DNA from: JADLGH01 sp964586675
GTDB taxonomy: Bacteria > Desulfobacterota_D > UBA1144 > Nemesobacterales > UBA2774
Direction: 5' to 3'
DNA: 64,000 nucleotides
Assembly (NCBI GenBank): GCA_964586675.1
Contig: CAZPHQ010000003.1
Coordinates: 1-64,000, forward strand
Shown here: positions 37,585 to 45,457 of the stretch, piece after piece
Layout: every line of letters starts with the position of its first letter
How positions within the stretch are numbered: the first letter of the stretch is position 1
The notes under the pieces: model-generated
Seen by the model: only the letters and a program-made list of their open reading frames with translations
The model's database searches: none
What the model was told of the DNA's origin: nothing
Position numbers and translations under genes: made by a program

Positions 37585-37806
37585 TTACCTGTAGATATGG
37601 TGCTTGAGGTGCTCTTTCTTCGTGATTCTTTCGAAGACCTCGCCGCACTTATCGCACGCGTACCTGACTTCGATAGGAGGGTGGCTTATGCCGCATCCGA
37701 CCAGAATCCACCCGAAGATAGAGTAGCTCGGCTTCGGAACTATCCAGGGATTGCTCCTAGTGTGTCCGCACCTGCATGTTTTCTCGGAAGTTGTCTGTTC
37801 GCTCAT
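37585..37806 (-). CDS. Small zinc-ribbon-like protein
   Basis: A 73-residue protein with paired cysteines (CRCGHTR near the N-terminus and CDKCGEVF near residue 50) that could bind one zinc. The centre PKPSYSIFGWILVGCGISHPPIEVRY is hydrophobic but lies between the pairs. No ribosome site is decisive. Function unknown; possibly a nucleic-acid or protein-binding ribbon. Confidence 0.65.
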   Translation of the reverse strand: MSEQTTSEKTCRCGHTRSNPWIVPKPSYSIFGWILVGCGISHPPIEVRYACDKCGEVFERITKKEHLKHHIYR

Positions 37807-37868
37807 AGCGTCATGGAACCGGGAAATATTCTAAACTGTTTTAGCCGCATATCAATATAAGCGGGTTG

Positions 37869-38294
37869 TCATTCAGTGCCTGTAACGCCCGCCCTCCGGA
37901 AACGCTTAACCTCCGACCGCCGCTTCTTTTCGGTAAGCCTTTTCTCTTTGGACGCGGCCGTGGGCCTGGTTTTACGCCTTGGGGCAGGCTTATGGGCCGC
38001 TTTCCCTATCATCTCCGTCAGACGGTCGACGGCGTCCTTACGGTTCTTTTCCTGGCTCCTGAACCTCTTCGCCTCGATTATTATTACCCCCTCGTCCGTC
38101 GCCCGGTTCCCTGCGATCTTAAGGAGGCGCTCCTTCACGCCTGCATCGAGGCTCCCGGAGCCTGCGGCGTCGAACCTAAGCTGAACGGCCGTCGAGACCT
38201 TGTTCACGTTCTGCCCGCCTGGCCCGGAGGCGCGGACGAATTCGAGGCTTATCTCGTCGTCCGGTATTACGATATCCCGCGTTATTCTGGGCAT
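37869..38294 (-). CDS. arfB: Alternative ribosome-rescue factor ArfB (peptidyl-tRNA hydrolase)
   Basis: A 141-residue release-factor-like protein with the catalytic GGQ in VRASGPGGQNVNKVSTAVQLRFD and the positively charged tail (AHKPAPRRKTRPTAASKEKRLTEKKRRSEVKRFRR) that inserts in the empty mRNA channel of stalled ribosomes. It hydrolyses peptidyl-tRNA on non-stop complexes. Short length and basic tail separate it from RF1/RF2. Confidence 0.95.
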   Translation of the reverse strand: MPRITRDIVIPDDEISLEFVRASGPGGQNVNKVSTAVQLRFDAAGSGSLDAGVKERLLKIAGNRATDEGVIIIEAKRFRSQEKNRKDAVDRLTEMIGKAAHKPAPRRKTRPTAASKEKRLTEKKRRSEVKRFRRAGVTGTE

Positions 38295-38360
38295 GCTTAA
38301 AATTTATTAACTCAAAAGTAAATATCAAGAAGGGGCTAAAAGTAAGTAGAGGCCAAGCAT

Positions 38361-38396
38361 AAAAAAAGGCGGCGGAAGCGATGAGCTCCCGCCGCC
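38361..38396 (-). terminator. Rho-independent terminator of amtB
   Basis: Read on minus, a 12-bp stem GGCGGCGGGAGC / GCTTCCGCCGCC (one G-T pair) with a 5-base loop is followed by seven T residues. It lies 25 bases after the amtB stop and isolates amtB from arfB. Confidence 0.95.
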
Positions 38397-38420
38397 CTGT
38401 TTGTTTTCAGCTGTTACCGT

Positions 38421-39809
38421 TTATTCGTCTTTAAGGCTTATGCCATACTCGGGCGTACCGTAGCCGTGAGCCATCTGGAAGCCGCTGTAAGCCTCTTCCC
38501 CATGCTCGCTGATGTCGAGACCGGCTTCTTCCTGGTCCGGGGTGATCCTGAGACCTACTATCGCCTTCACGACGAAGAGGATGATGGACGTACCCACGAA
38601 GGAGAATATCCAGGTGACCGCGACGCCTACGAACTGTATCCAGAGCTGTTCCGGGTTGCCGTTGAAGAGGCCGTCCCTGCCGAGAGGGTTGACAGCCGTC
38701 GACGCGAAGAGACCCGTCGCGAGAGCGCCCCATGTACCGCCGACGCCGTGAACGCCTACCACGTCGAGGGAATCGTCGTAGCCGAACTTCGGCTTGAGGT
38801 TGACGGCGAAGAAGCAGAGTACGCCGCCGCCGATACCGATTATTATTGCAGACATCGGCGTTACAAAACCTGCCGCCGGCGTGATGGCGACGAGACCTGC
38901 TACAGCGCCTGAAGCCGCGCCGAGAACCGTCGGCTTGCCCCTGACGAGCCACTCGACGACCGCCCAGGCGACGACAGCTGCCGCAGCCGCGAGCTGGGTC
39001 GTTACGAAGGCCGTGGCCGCAAGGCCGTCTGCCGCGACGGCGCTGCCCGCGTTGAATCCGAACCATCCCACCCACAGGAGAGATGCGCCTATTATGCTAT
39101 ACGGCAGGAAATGCGGGGCCATCGGCTGTTTGCCGTACCCGATTCTCTTCCCCATTATAATGGCCGCCGCGAGTGCTGCAGCGCCGGAGCTGATGTGAAC
39201 GACCGTTCCGCCCGCGAAGTCTAGCGCTCCCATCGCGCCGATCCAGCCGCCGCCCCATACCCAGTGGGCCAGCGGGTCGTAGATAAGGGTGGTCCAGAGA
39301 AGAACGAAAAGTATGAATGCGCCGAATTTCATGCGCTCCGCGAAGGCGCCCGTTATAAGGGCGACGGTTATTATCGCGAACGTCATCTGGAAGACCATGA
39401 ACAGGCTGTGCGGAATCGTCGTCGCGAAAGTATCCGACGGCGCAGCTCCGACTCCATTAAGGCCGAAGTAATCGAACCCGCCTATCAGGGACGAAATATC
39501 GCTTCCGAAAGCCAGCGTGTAGCCTATGATCGCCCATTGTATGCTGACAAGCCCGACGATGAAGAAGCTCTGCATCATCGTCCCGAGAGCGTTCTTCGAC
39601 CTGACGAGACCGCCGTAGAAAAGGAACAGTCCCGGGATGGTCATCATTAAAACCAGGGCCGAAGAGGTCAGTATCCAGGCGGTGTCCCCCTTGTCTATCG
39701 TAGGGGCCGCCTCTTCCTGAGCAAAAGACAGCTCGGGGAAAAACGAGACCAGAACCAACAAAAACAGCGCACCAAGCGCCGGCATATACTTCAAACAATT
39801 CTTTATCAT
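38421..39809 (-). CDS. amtB: Ammonium transporter
   Basis: A 462-residue Amt/MEP channel with an N-terminal cleavable or membrane-leading segment (MPALGALFLLVLVSFFPELSFAQ) and about 11 transmembrane helices. Family landmarks are DTAWILTSSALVLMMTIPGLFLFYGGLVRSKN, DFAGGTVVHISSGAAALAAAI (first pore His), GWFGFNAGS and VGVHGVGGTWGALATGLFA (second pore His). It takes up ammonium across the inner membrane. ATG 39809 is fixed by AGGAGGA 6 bases upstream; the TTG at 39815 is not needed. A sigma-54 promoter lies about 105 bases upstream, and no PII gene is adjacent. Confidence 0.97.
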   Translation of the reverse strand: MIKNCLKYMPALGALFLLVLVSFFPELSFAQEEAAPTIDKGDTAWILTSSALVLMMTIPGLFLFYGGLVRSKNALGTMMQSFFIVGLVSIQWAIIGYTLAFGSDISSLIGGFDYFGLNGVGAAPSDTFATTIPHSLFMVFQMTFAIITVALITGAFAERMKFGAFILFVLLWTTLIYDPLAHWVWGGGWIGAMGALDFAGGTVVHISSGAAALAAAIIMGKRIGYGKQPMAPHFLPYSIIGASLLWVGWFGFNAGSAVAADGLAATAFVTTQLAAAAAVVAWAVVEWLVRGKPTVLGAASGAVAGLVAITPAAGFVTPMSAIIIGIGGGVLCFFAVNLKPKFGYDDSLDVVGVHGVGGTWGALATGLFASTAVNPLGRDGLFNGNPEQLWIQFVGVAVTWIFSFVGTSIILFVVKAIVGLRITPDQEEAGLDISEHGEEAYSGFQMAHGYGTPEYGISLKDE

Positions 39810-39957
39810 TGACAATCCTCCTTTGTATTAACTGGCTGATTTCAAACCGTAGAAAGCTTCGAGCATTTCCGAGACCCTCCTGAAACCATCTCGTTCATTA
39901 GTCCCTCTATGTTTGCAAACTGCATACCATTTGAATAGGAGGATTATTGTCAATGAT
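39805..39957. repeat. Imperfect inverted repeat around the amtB promoter
   Basis: The amtB ribosome site and start (39805-39822) recur inverted at 39937-39957, matching in 18 positions with one 3-base insertion. The upstream arm therefore also looks like a ribosome site plus ATG (39953) and opens a 26-codon frame on plus ending at 40033. The sigma-54 promoter lies between the arms. Either a partial inverted duplication or a divergent mini-ORF. Confidence 0.6.
39914..39929 (-). promoter_or_regulatory. Sigma-54-like promoter of amtB
   Basis: On minus, TGGTATGCAGTTTGCA keeps GG and GC at -24/-12 spacing with intact TTGCA; the -24 box has TAT for CAC exactly as in the pilin 2 promoter. Predicted start near 39903 gives a leader of about 90 bases. 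NtrC-type control of amtB is known in proteobacteria. Confidence 0.7.
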
Positions 39958-40299
39958 TATGGGCTTTTGCAGGAGACAATATATAGAATCGTGCTTAAAT
40001 CTTGGGCAAACAATCTTAAAATTTAAACATTAGGGTGAGTGAACGGACCCCGGCACCGGTTTGGGGGATGCACTCCGGGCAAACAAGCGGAACTGTCCGC
40101 GGCTGAAGCGGCGCATGCACGCGGATCAGGGAAGGCAAAACAGCTATCTCCACCAGATAGCCTGTAAATATTGGCATTTCCACGGGCGCCGTGCGGCGCT
40201 CTTGGGTTCCGGAGTAGCATTTTTGAAAGCCCGGACTCGCGGCACGTATATCACTGCCGCGTTAAAACCGGGCACGGGTTCGGACGGAAATCGGGCCGG
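39958..40299. other. Intergenic region with several hairpins, no gene
   Basis: About 340 bases between amtB and the oxidoreductase without a supported protein. It contains hairpins GCGGA-ACTG-TCCGC (near 40087-40100), a bulged 9-bp stem around GATAGCCTGT (40140-40165), and GCGCC-GTGC-GGCGC (near 40187-40200). The bulged stem followed by TTTT on minus could terminate the oxidoreductase transcript. No known RNA family is recognised. Confidence 0.45.
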
Positions 40300-41298
40300 C
40301 TATTTTTGAAGGTTTACGACGACCCTTCCCTTGAGCCCGCCCCGGAGAATGAGCCCTATCTCTTCCTCGAGGCCGTCGAGGCCGACTTCGGTCGCAAGGC
40401 TTTCGAGGTCGATTTTCCAGTCGCCGGCGAGCTTCGACCAGACCCTCCTCCGCGTATCCATCGGGCAGTAGGCGGAGTCGATGCCGACGAGAGACACTCC
40501 CCGGAGGATGAATGGGTAAACGTTTATCGGGAGCTCGCCCGAGGCCACGTTGCCGCAGCAGGTTATGACGCCGTGCTGCTTCGCGGATTTTATGGCCGTC
40601 GCCAGTATTTCGCCGCCCACGGTATCGACGGCGCCGGCCCATCTGCCCTTGAGGAGCGGCCTTCCGGATGTATCGGCGGCTTCCTCCCTGCTTATGACTT
40701 CCTTGACGCCGAGCCCCGTTAAAAATTCCTTTTGATCCGCCTTACCGGTAGACGCGACTACGCTGTAGCCGGATTTGGCGAGTATCGCGCAGGCGACGCT
40801 GCCGACGCCTCCCGTCGCCCCCGTTACGAGGACTTCGCCCATGTCGGGCGTTACGCCGTGCTCTTCCATTTCGTAGACTGAAAGCGCGGCCGTGAACCCC
40901 GCGGTGCCGTATATCATGCTCTCCCTCGCGGAAAGCCCCTGCGGCAAGCTGACCACCCATCCCGCTGGCACGCGGATGTACTCTCCGTAGCCCCCGGCCG
41001 TATTGGCCCCGAGGTCGTAACCCGTCACGAGAACCTCCTCTCCGGCTTTAAACTCCGGCGAAGAGCTTTCCTCGACGACGCCCGCGGCGTCTATACCAGG
41101 GGTATGCGGGAAGTTTTTCGTAACGCCCTTGTTGCCCGTCGCCGAGAGGGCGTCCTTGAAGTTAAGCGAGGAATAACCGACCCTTATCAGCACTTCCCCT
41201 TCCGGAAGGTCTGAGGCCGTCCGTTCCTTTATGCTCCTCGTGAATTTGCCGCCTTCCCCCTCTTCTACAACCAGGGCCCTGAATTTTTTGTCGCTCAT
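40300..41298 (-). CDS. YhdH/AcuI-family NADPH quinone oxidoreductase-like protein
   Basis: A 332-residue zinc-independent medium-chain dehydrogenase. Seen: GEVLIRVGYSSLNFKDALSATGNKGVTKNFPHTPGIDAAGVVEES, the NADPH fold GEVLVTGATGGVGSVACAILAKSGYSVVASTGK, and GVSLVGIDSAYCPMDTRRRVWSKLA. The YhdH/AcuI branch includes acrylyl-CoA reductases; the natural substrate here is not known. It is a single gene between amtB and the riboswitch. Confidence 0.92.
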   Translation of the reverse strand: MSDKKFRALVVEEGEGGKFTRSIKERTASDLPEGEVLIRVGYSSLNFKDALSATGNKGVTKNFPHTPGIDAAGVVEESSSPEFKAGEEVLVTGYDLGANTAGGYGEYIRVPAGWVVSLPQGLSARESMIYGTAGFTAALSVYEMEEHGVTPDMGEVLVTGATGGVGSVACAILAKSGYSVVASTGKADQKEFLTGLGVKEVISREEAADTSGRPLLKGRWAGAVDTVGGEILATAIKSAKQHGVITCCGNVASGELPINVYPFILRGVSLVGIDSAYCPMDTRRRVWSKLAGDWKIDLESLATEVGLDGLEEEIGLILRGGLKGRVVVNLQK

Positions 41299-41632
41299 GG
41301 AATCGTCTCCTCGAAAGTCAGCTGTTTGCGCGTGGCTTGGTTATCGAAATATCCCTCACAAATATTACCGAATATTCGGCAATGACAACCGCCCGGGGCA
41401 CCTTGGTTAGGCGCTGATTACCTGTTGCCCGCGCTGCCGCCTGGTGATATGCTTTGCATGTACATAAATAGTCCTGATCCGAAAAAGGTGAACCGTCCGA
41501 AAGGGCGGCGAGCAAAACCGGGGCCTAAGGGCATAAAAGCCTAGGGCTGACCGGCTGCCGAAAAGAGGGACCGGAATTTCCATCCTGCCTTATTCCGACT
41601 TCGGAGCTGCGGCGTACTTGGGGGTGAGTAAC
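41299..41632. other. Intergenic region carrying GEMM-I riboswitch
   Basis: The 334 bases hold the divergent promoters of the oxidoreductase and the dehydrogenase, the riboswitch at about 41475-41570, and downstream alternative hairpins (CGGAAT 41572-41577 with ATTCCG 41592-41597; TCCG-ACTT-CGGA at 41594-41605). Confidence 0.75.
41475..41572 (+). promoter_or_regulatory. Cyclic di-GMP-I (GEMM-I) riboswitch
   Basis: The core follows the GEMM-I layout: GGTGAACC, then a 6-bp helix CCGTCC / GGGCGG capped by a GAAA tetraloop (41493-41508), then CGAGCAAAACC, the tetraloop-receptor strands GGCCTAAG (41522-41529) and CCTAGGG, and the closing CCGGCTGCCGAA (41551-41562). The outer helix can pair GTCC (41471-41474) with GGAC (41568-41571). 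Known members bind c-di-GMP (or cGAMP in the GEMM-Ib subgroup); the base just before TGAACC is G, which favours c-di-GMP, but this alignment was made by eye. It precedes the secreted dehydrogenase gene by about 60 bases. No T-tract follows, so translational control is more likely. Confidence 0.85.
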
Positions 41633-43318
41633 GTGAAATACCTGGCCTTATTCCTTCTTGGAGTTTTCCTTTTTCCCGGGGGCAGCCATGCGCAGTCTGT
41701 CCAGCTTACGACGATAAGGGTCGCGTCCGGATTCTCCGAGCCGCTCTATCTCACGTCTCCCGCGGGAGACACGGCCCGCCTCTTCGTCGTCGAGCAGAAC
41801 ACGGCCCGCATCAGGATCATAAAGAACGGAACCGTTCTCCCGACGCCTTTCCTCGACATCGGTCCCAAGGCGTCGAGCGGGGGCGAAAGGGGACTCCTGG
41901 GGCTTGCCTTTCATCCGAACTACGCCTCTAACGGATTCTTCTACATTAACTACACGGACAACGACGGAAATACGGTGATAGCCCGCTACAGGGTTTCCGG
42001 GAATCCGGACGTGGCGGACGCTTCGAGCGAAACCGTCCTCATGAACGTCACGAAGCCGTTCGCCAACCACAACGGCGGCATGATGGCGTTCAGCCCCAAC
42101 GACGATTTCCTCTACATCGGCATGGGCGACGGCGGCGACGCGAACGACCCCGGGAACAGGGCGCAGGACGGGGGCGTCGTTTTCGGCAAGATACTCAGGA
42201 TGAACGTCGGTAACGGCGCCGTTTTCACTCCAGCGCCCGGAAACCCCTTCAGCAACAATCCGTCTTTTCTGGGCAGCATATGGGCTCTCGGGCTCAGGAA
42301 CCCGTGGCGGTTCAGCTTCGACAGGCTGAACGGCGACCTCTACATAGCCGACGTCGGGCAGAACGCGCGCGAGGAGGTGAGCTGGCAATCCGGCGACAGC
42401 TCCGGGGGACAGAACTACGGCTGGCGCTGCATGGAGGGGAAGATCTGCACGGGTCTCTCGGGTTGCACGTGCAATTCCCCGGCGCTTACGATCCCCATAC
42501 ACGACTATACACACGCCGGCGGGAACTGCTCCATTACCGGGGGATACGTCTACAGGGGCGCGGCCATACCGGAGCTCGACGGCACGTATTTCTACGGCGA
42601 TTTCTGCACGGGAAAGATATGGTCCTTCAAGCGGAGCGGCAGCGGGACTGCGCAGCTCGTCGACCGCACAGCCGAGCTCAGGCCCCAGGCGGGCGGAACT
42701 ATAAACAACATCACTTCGTTCGGGGAAGACGACAGGGGAGAGATATATATCGTCGACAGGGACGGCGAGATATACAAGATAGTCAGACGAGCCGGCCCGA
42801 CGCCGACTCCCGTCCCCACGACTTCGCCCACGCCGCGGCCGGGAAATCCGGTGCTCGGAACGCTGAGCCCTGGAACAGCGGGCGTACAGAACAGCATAAA
42901 TGTGACGAACGCGCCTTCTGGAGCGAGGGTGAGGCTCGCATATTCCCTTATATCGAGCGGGTCCACCGTCATAAGGGGAGGGGCGTGTAACGGCCGGAGC
43001 CTCAGCTTCAGGAGCGGAAGCATAATTGCGACCGGAACGGCGAACCAGAGCGGCCAGGCGACGCTGAGCCCGACTCCCCCGTCGAGCACCGGCGGAAGAA
43101 CGATCTACATGCAGGCAATAATAGAGAGCGGGACAACCTGCGCTTTCACGAACAAGGTATCGCAGTCCATCGGCCGGGGCCCGAGCTCGCCGGGAGGAGG
43201 CGGGGGACGCCCGCGTCCGACGCGGCCGGGAGGAGGATTCGGGGGAGGAGGCAGCAGCGGACCAGGAAGAGGCAGCCTCGGGAGCGGTGCGTTTGGACCG
43301 GGCGGCGGATTCTTCTGA
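41633..43318 (+). CDS. Secreted PQQ-dependent sugar dehydrogenase-like protein
   Basis: A 561-residue exported protein: signal peptide VKYLALFLLGVFLFPGGSHAQS, then a six-bladed propeller of the glucose/sorbosone dehydrogenase (GSDH/HHIP-like) family: VASGFSEPLYLTSPAGDTARLFVVEQNTARI, GLLGLAFHPNYASNGFFYINYTDNDG, NHNGGMMAFSPNDDFLYIGMGDGGD, LGLRNPWRFSFDRLNGDLYIADVGQN, NYGWRCMEG. After residue about 395 follow a Pro/Thr linker (TPTPVPTTSPTPRP), a beta domain and a Gly/Pro-rich tail. The GTG at 41633 has GGGGGTGAG just upstream. Control by the GEMM-I element suggests a biofilm or motility-switch function; PQQ use and substrate are inferred from the family. Confidence 0.88.
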   Translation: MKYLALFLLGVFLFPGGSHAQSVQLTTIRVASGFSEPLYLTSPAGDTARLFVVEQNTARIRIIKNGTVLPTPFLDIGPKASSGGERGLLGLAFHPNYASNGFFYINYTDNDGNTVIARYRVSGNPDVADASSETVLMNVTKPFANHNGGMMAFSPNDDFLYIGMGDGGDANDPGNRAQDGGVVFGKILRMNVGNGAVFTPAPGNPFSNNPSFLGSIWALGLRNPWRFSFDRLNGDLYIADVGQNAREEVSWQSGDSSGGQNYGWRCMEGKICTGLSGCTCNSPALTIPIHDYTHAGGNCSITGGYVYRGAAIPELDGTYFYGDFCTGKIWSFKRSGSGTAQLVDRTAELRPQAGGTINNITSFGEDDRGEIYIVDRDGEIYKIVRRAGPTPTPVPTTSPTPRPGNPVLGTLSPGTAGVQNSINVTNAPSGARVRLAYSLISSGSTVIRGGACNGRSLSFRSGSIIATGTANQSGQATLSPTPPSSTGGRTIYMQAIIESGTTCAFTNKVSQSIGRGPSSPGGGGGRPRPTRPGGGFGGGGSSGPGRGSLGSGAFGPGGGFF

Positions 43319-43352
43319 AGATAGCAACACACCGGAGATAGCAACACACCGG
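43319..43352. repeat. Perfect tandem 17-bp direct repeat
   Basis: AGATAGCAACACACCGG occurs twice without gap immediately after the dehydrogenase stop codon. No function is apparent. Confidence 0.85.
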
Positions 43353-43422
43353 CCGGCGCGCTCACTTAAGGCGCGGCTTTCGTAGCATCAGTGTAATTCC
43401 GGGGATTACGGAGAGCGGGATA

Positions 43423-45321
43423 TTACTCGCCGACCGGAACGTAAATCTTTCCGCCCGCGCCCGCGAATTCCTTCGACTTCTGCTCCATTCCGGTCTTCAC
43501 GGCGTCGGATTCTGAGAGGCCCTTCGCGCGGGCATAGTCCCTCACTTCCTGGGTGATCTTCATCGAGCAGAATTTCGGCCCGCACATCGAGCAGAAGTGC
43601 GCGACCTTCGCCCCCTCGGCGGGTAGTGTCTCGTCGTGGAATTCCCTCGCGGTGTCGGGGTCGAGAGAGAGGTTGAACTGGTCGTTCCACCTGAACTCGA
43701 ACCTCGCCTTGCTGAGGGCGTTGTCTCTCACCTGCGCCGCCGGGTGCCCCTTCGCGAGGTCGGCGGCGTGAGCCGCTATCTTGTAGGTTATGACCCCTTC
43801 CTTAACGTCCGTCCTGTTCGGAAGTCCGAGGTGCTCCTTCGGCGTCACGTAGCAAAGCATCGCCGTCCCGTACCATCCTATCATCGCCGCTCCTATGGCA
43901 GAGGTGATGTGATCGTAGCCGGGCGCAATATCAGTTGTGAGCGGACCCAGCGTGTAGAACGGGGCCTCACCGCACCATTCCAGCTGCTTGTCCATGTTCT
44001 CCTTGATCATGTGCATCGGAACGTGGCCGGGGCCTTCTATCATAACCTGAACGTCGTGCCTCCAGGCAACTTCCGTAAGCTCGCCGATGGTCTTAAGCTC
44101 TGCGAACTGCGCCCTGTCGTTCGCGTCTGCGATGGAGCCCGGCCTGAGGCCGTCTCCGAGCGAAAATGCTATGTCGTACGCCTTCATGATCTCGCATATC
44201 TCTTCGAAGTTCGTATAGAGGAAGCTCTCTTTATGATGCGCGAGGCACCACTTGGCCATTATCGAGCCGCCGCGCGAGACTATTCCCGTAACCCTGTCCG
44301 CCGTGAGGTGTATGTATCCGAGGAGAACGCCCGCGTGTATCGTGAAGTAGTCGACGCCCTGCTCGGCCTGCTCGACGAGCGTATCGCGGAAAATCTCCCA
44401 CGTGAGCTCTTCGGCCTTACCGTCGACCTTTTCGAGCGCCTGGTATATCGGCACGGTGCCGACGGGCACGGGGGAGTTACGCATTATCCACTCCCTCGTC
44501 TCGTGTATGTTCTTGCCTGTGGAGAGGTCCATTATCGTATCGGCCCCCCACCTGCACGCCCAGACGGCCTTGTCGATCTCTTCCTCGATGCTGGAGGTGA
44601 CGGCGGAGTTCCCGATATTCGCGTTTATCTTTACGAGAAAATTCCGCCCGATTATCATCGGCTCGGATTCCGGGTGGTTGATGTTTGACGGTATTATCGC
44701 CCTTCCGCGCGCGACCTCGTCCCTGACGAACTCGGGGGTGATGTGCGTACGCGGAATGTTCGCCCCGAAGCTCTCTCCGGGATGATATTTCCCGAGCTCT
44801 CCGAGGCTCCCGCGAAGCTCGTCTATGCGCTGGTTCTCGCGTATCGCGATGTATTCCATCTCGGGGGTGATCATCCCCTTTCTCGCGTAGTGCATCTGTG
44901 AGACGTTCCCGCCGGACTTTGCACGGAGGGGCTTCCTCACGTTCCTGAACTTGATAGCCAGAATGCCGGATTGTCCCGAAGATGCGCGGGCGAATTGCGA
45001 AGAGAATCCGGAAAGCTCTTCGACGTCTCCCCGCCCGAGGATCCAGCCGCTCCTTAGGGGTTCGAGTCCCTTGTGAACGTCTATTTCCTTTTCGGGATCG
45101 GTGTAGGGGCCGCTCGTGTCGTATACGGTTATCGAGCGATTGGCCTCCGGCGTGCCGCTGCCGCCGGGCGCGGGTGCGGTGTCTCCGACCTCTATCTCGC
45201 GCATCGCGACTTCTACAGGATGAAGCTTTCCCTTAACGTAAATTTTCCTGGAATTGGGGAACGGGCTTCGGGTTACTGCGTCGCGGCCCGGTATTTTTTC
45301 CAGTTTTGTATTTATTCCCAT
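43423..45321 (-). CDS. thiC: Phosphomethylpyrimidine synthase ThiC
   Basis: A 632-residue radical SAM enzyme converting aminoimidazole ribotide to HMP phosphate in thiamine synthesis. The C-terminal cluster motif CSMCGPKFCSM (C-x2-C-x4-C) binds [4Fe-4S]; YARKGMITPEMEYIAIREN, NINHPESEPMIIGRNFLVKINANIGNSAVTSSIEEE, MDLSTGKNIHETREWI and MIEGPGHVPMHMIKENM are family blocks. Full length with the ThiC-associated N-terminal domain. I searched the 136-base divergent leader by eye and found no TPP-riboswitch core (no CTGAGA). Confidence 0.98.
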   Translation of the reverse strand: MGINTKLEKIPGRDAVTRSPFPNSRKIYVKGKLHPVEVAMREIEVGDTAPAPGGSGTPEANRSITVYDTSGPYTDPEKEIDVHKGLEPLRSGWILGRGDVEELSGFSSQFARASSGQSGILAIKFRNVRKPLRAKSGGNVSQMHYARKGMITPEMEYIAIRENQRIDELRGSLGELGKYHPGESFGANIPRTHITPEFVRDEVARGRAIIPSNINHPESEPMIIGRNFLVKINANIGNSAVTSSIEEEIDKAVWACRWGADTIMDLSTGKNIHETREWIMRNSPVPVGTVPIYQALEKVDGKAEELTWEIFRDTLVEQAEQGVDYFTIHAGVLLGYIHLTADRVTGIVSRGGSIMAKWCLAHHKESFLYTNFEEICEIMKAYDIAFSLGDGLRPGSIADANDRAQFAELKTIGELTEVAWRHDVQVMIEGPGHVPMHMIKENMDKQLEWCGEAPFYTLGPLTTDIAPGYDHITSAIGAAMIGWYGTAMLCYVTPKEHLGLPNRTDVKEGVITYKIAAHAADLAKGHPAAQVRDNALSKARFEFRWNDQFNLSLDPDTAREFHDETLPAEGAKVAHFCSMCGPKFCSMKITQEVRDYARAKGLSESDAVKTGMEQKSKEFAGAGGKIYVPVGE

Positions 45322-45457
45322 AGGATAAAGCTCCCTTTTAATTCTTTACGCACCTTACCCCGGGCAGGGGCCCCATCCGATTAGTATAAAAGTAACCACC
45401 CCAAAGCGCAATCGAGGAGGATTTGTGTAAGCCGGGCCGTCCAGTAAAATAAACCCC

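Noticed and set aside
40060..40180. GGGCAAACAAGCGG near 40078, GEMM-like
   Set aside because: It resembles the GCAAACC of GEMM aptamers, but no GAAA-capped helix, tetraloop receptor or closing strand follows.
41648..43330. A 560-codon open frame on minus, antisense to the sugar dehydrogenase
   Set aside because: High-GC codon bias leaves the antisense frame free of stops; the sense frame has a signal peptide and clear family motifs, and the antisense product is Arg/Val-rich without recognisable domains.
43636..44688. 350-codon frame antisense to thiC
   Set aside because: The thiC frame is complete with its cluster motif; the antisense frame has no recognisable domains or ribosome site.
45322..45457. 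Possible TPP riboswitch before thiC
   Set aside because: ThiC genes often carry one, but the 136-base leader lacks the conserved CTGAGA and the second TPP core; only a GC-rich hairpin is visible.
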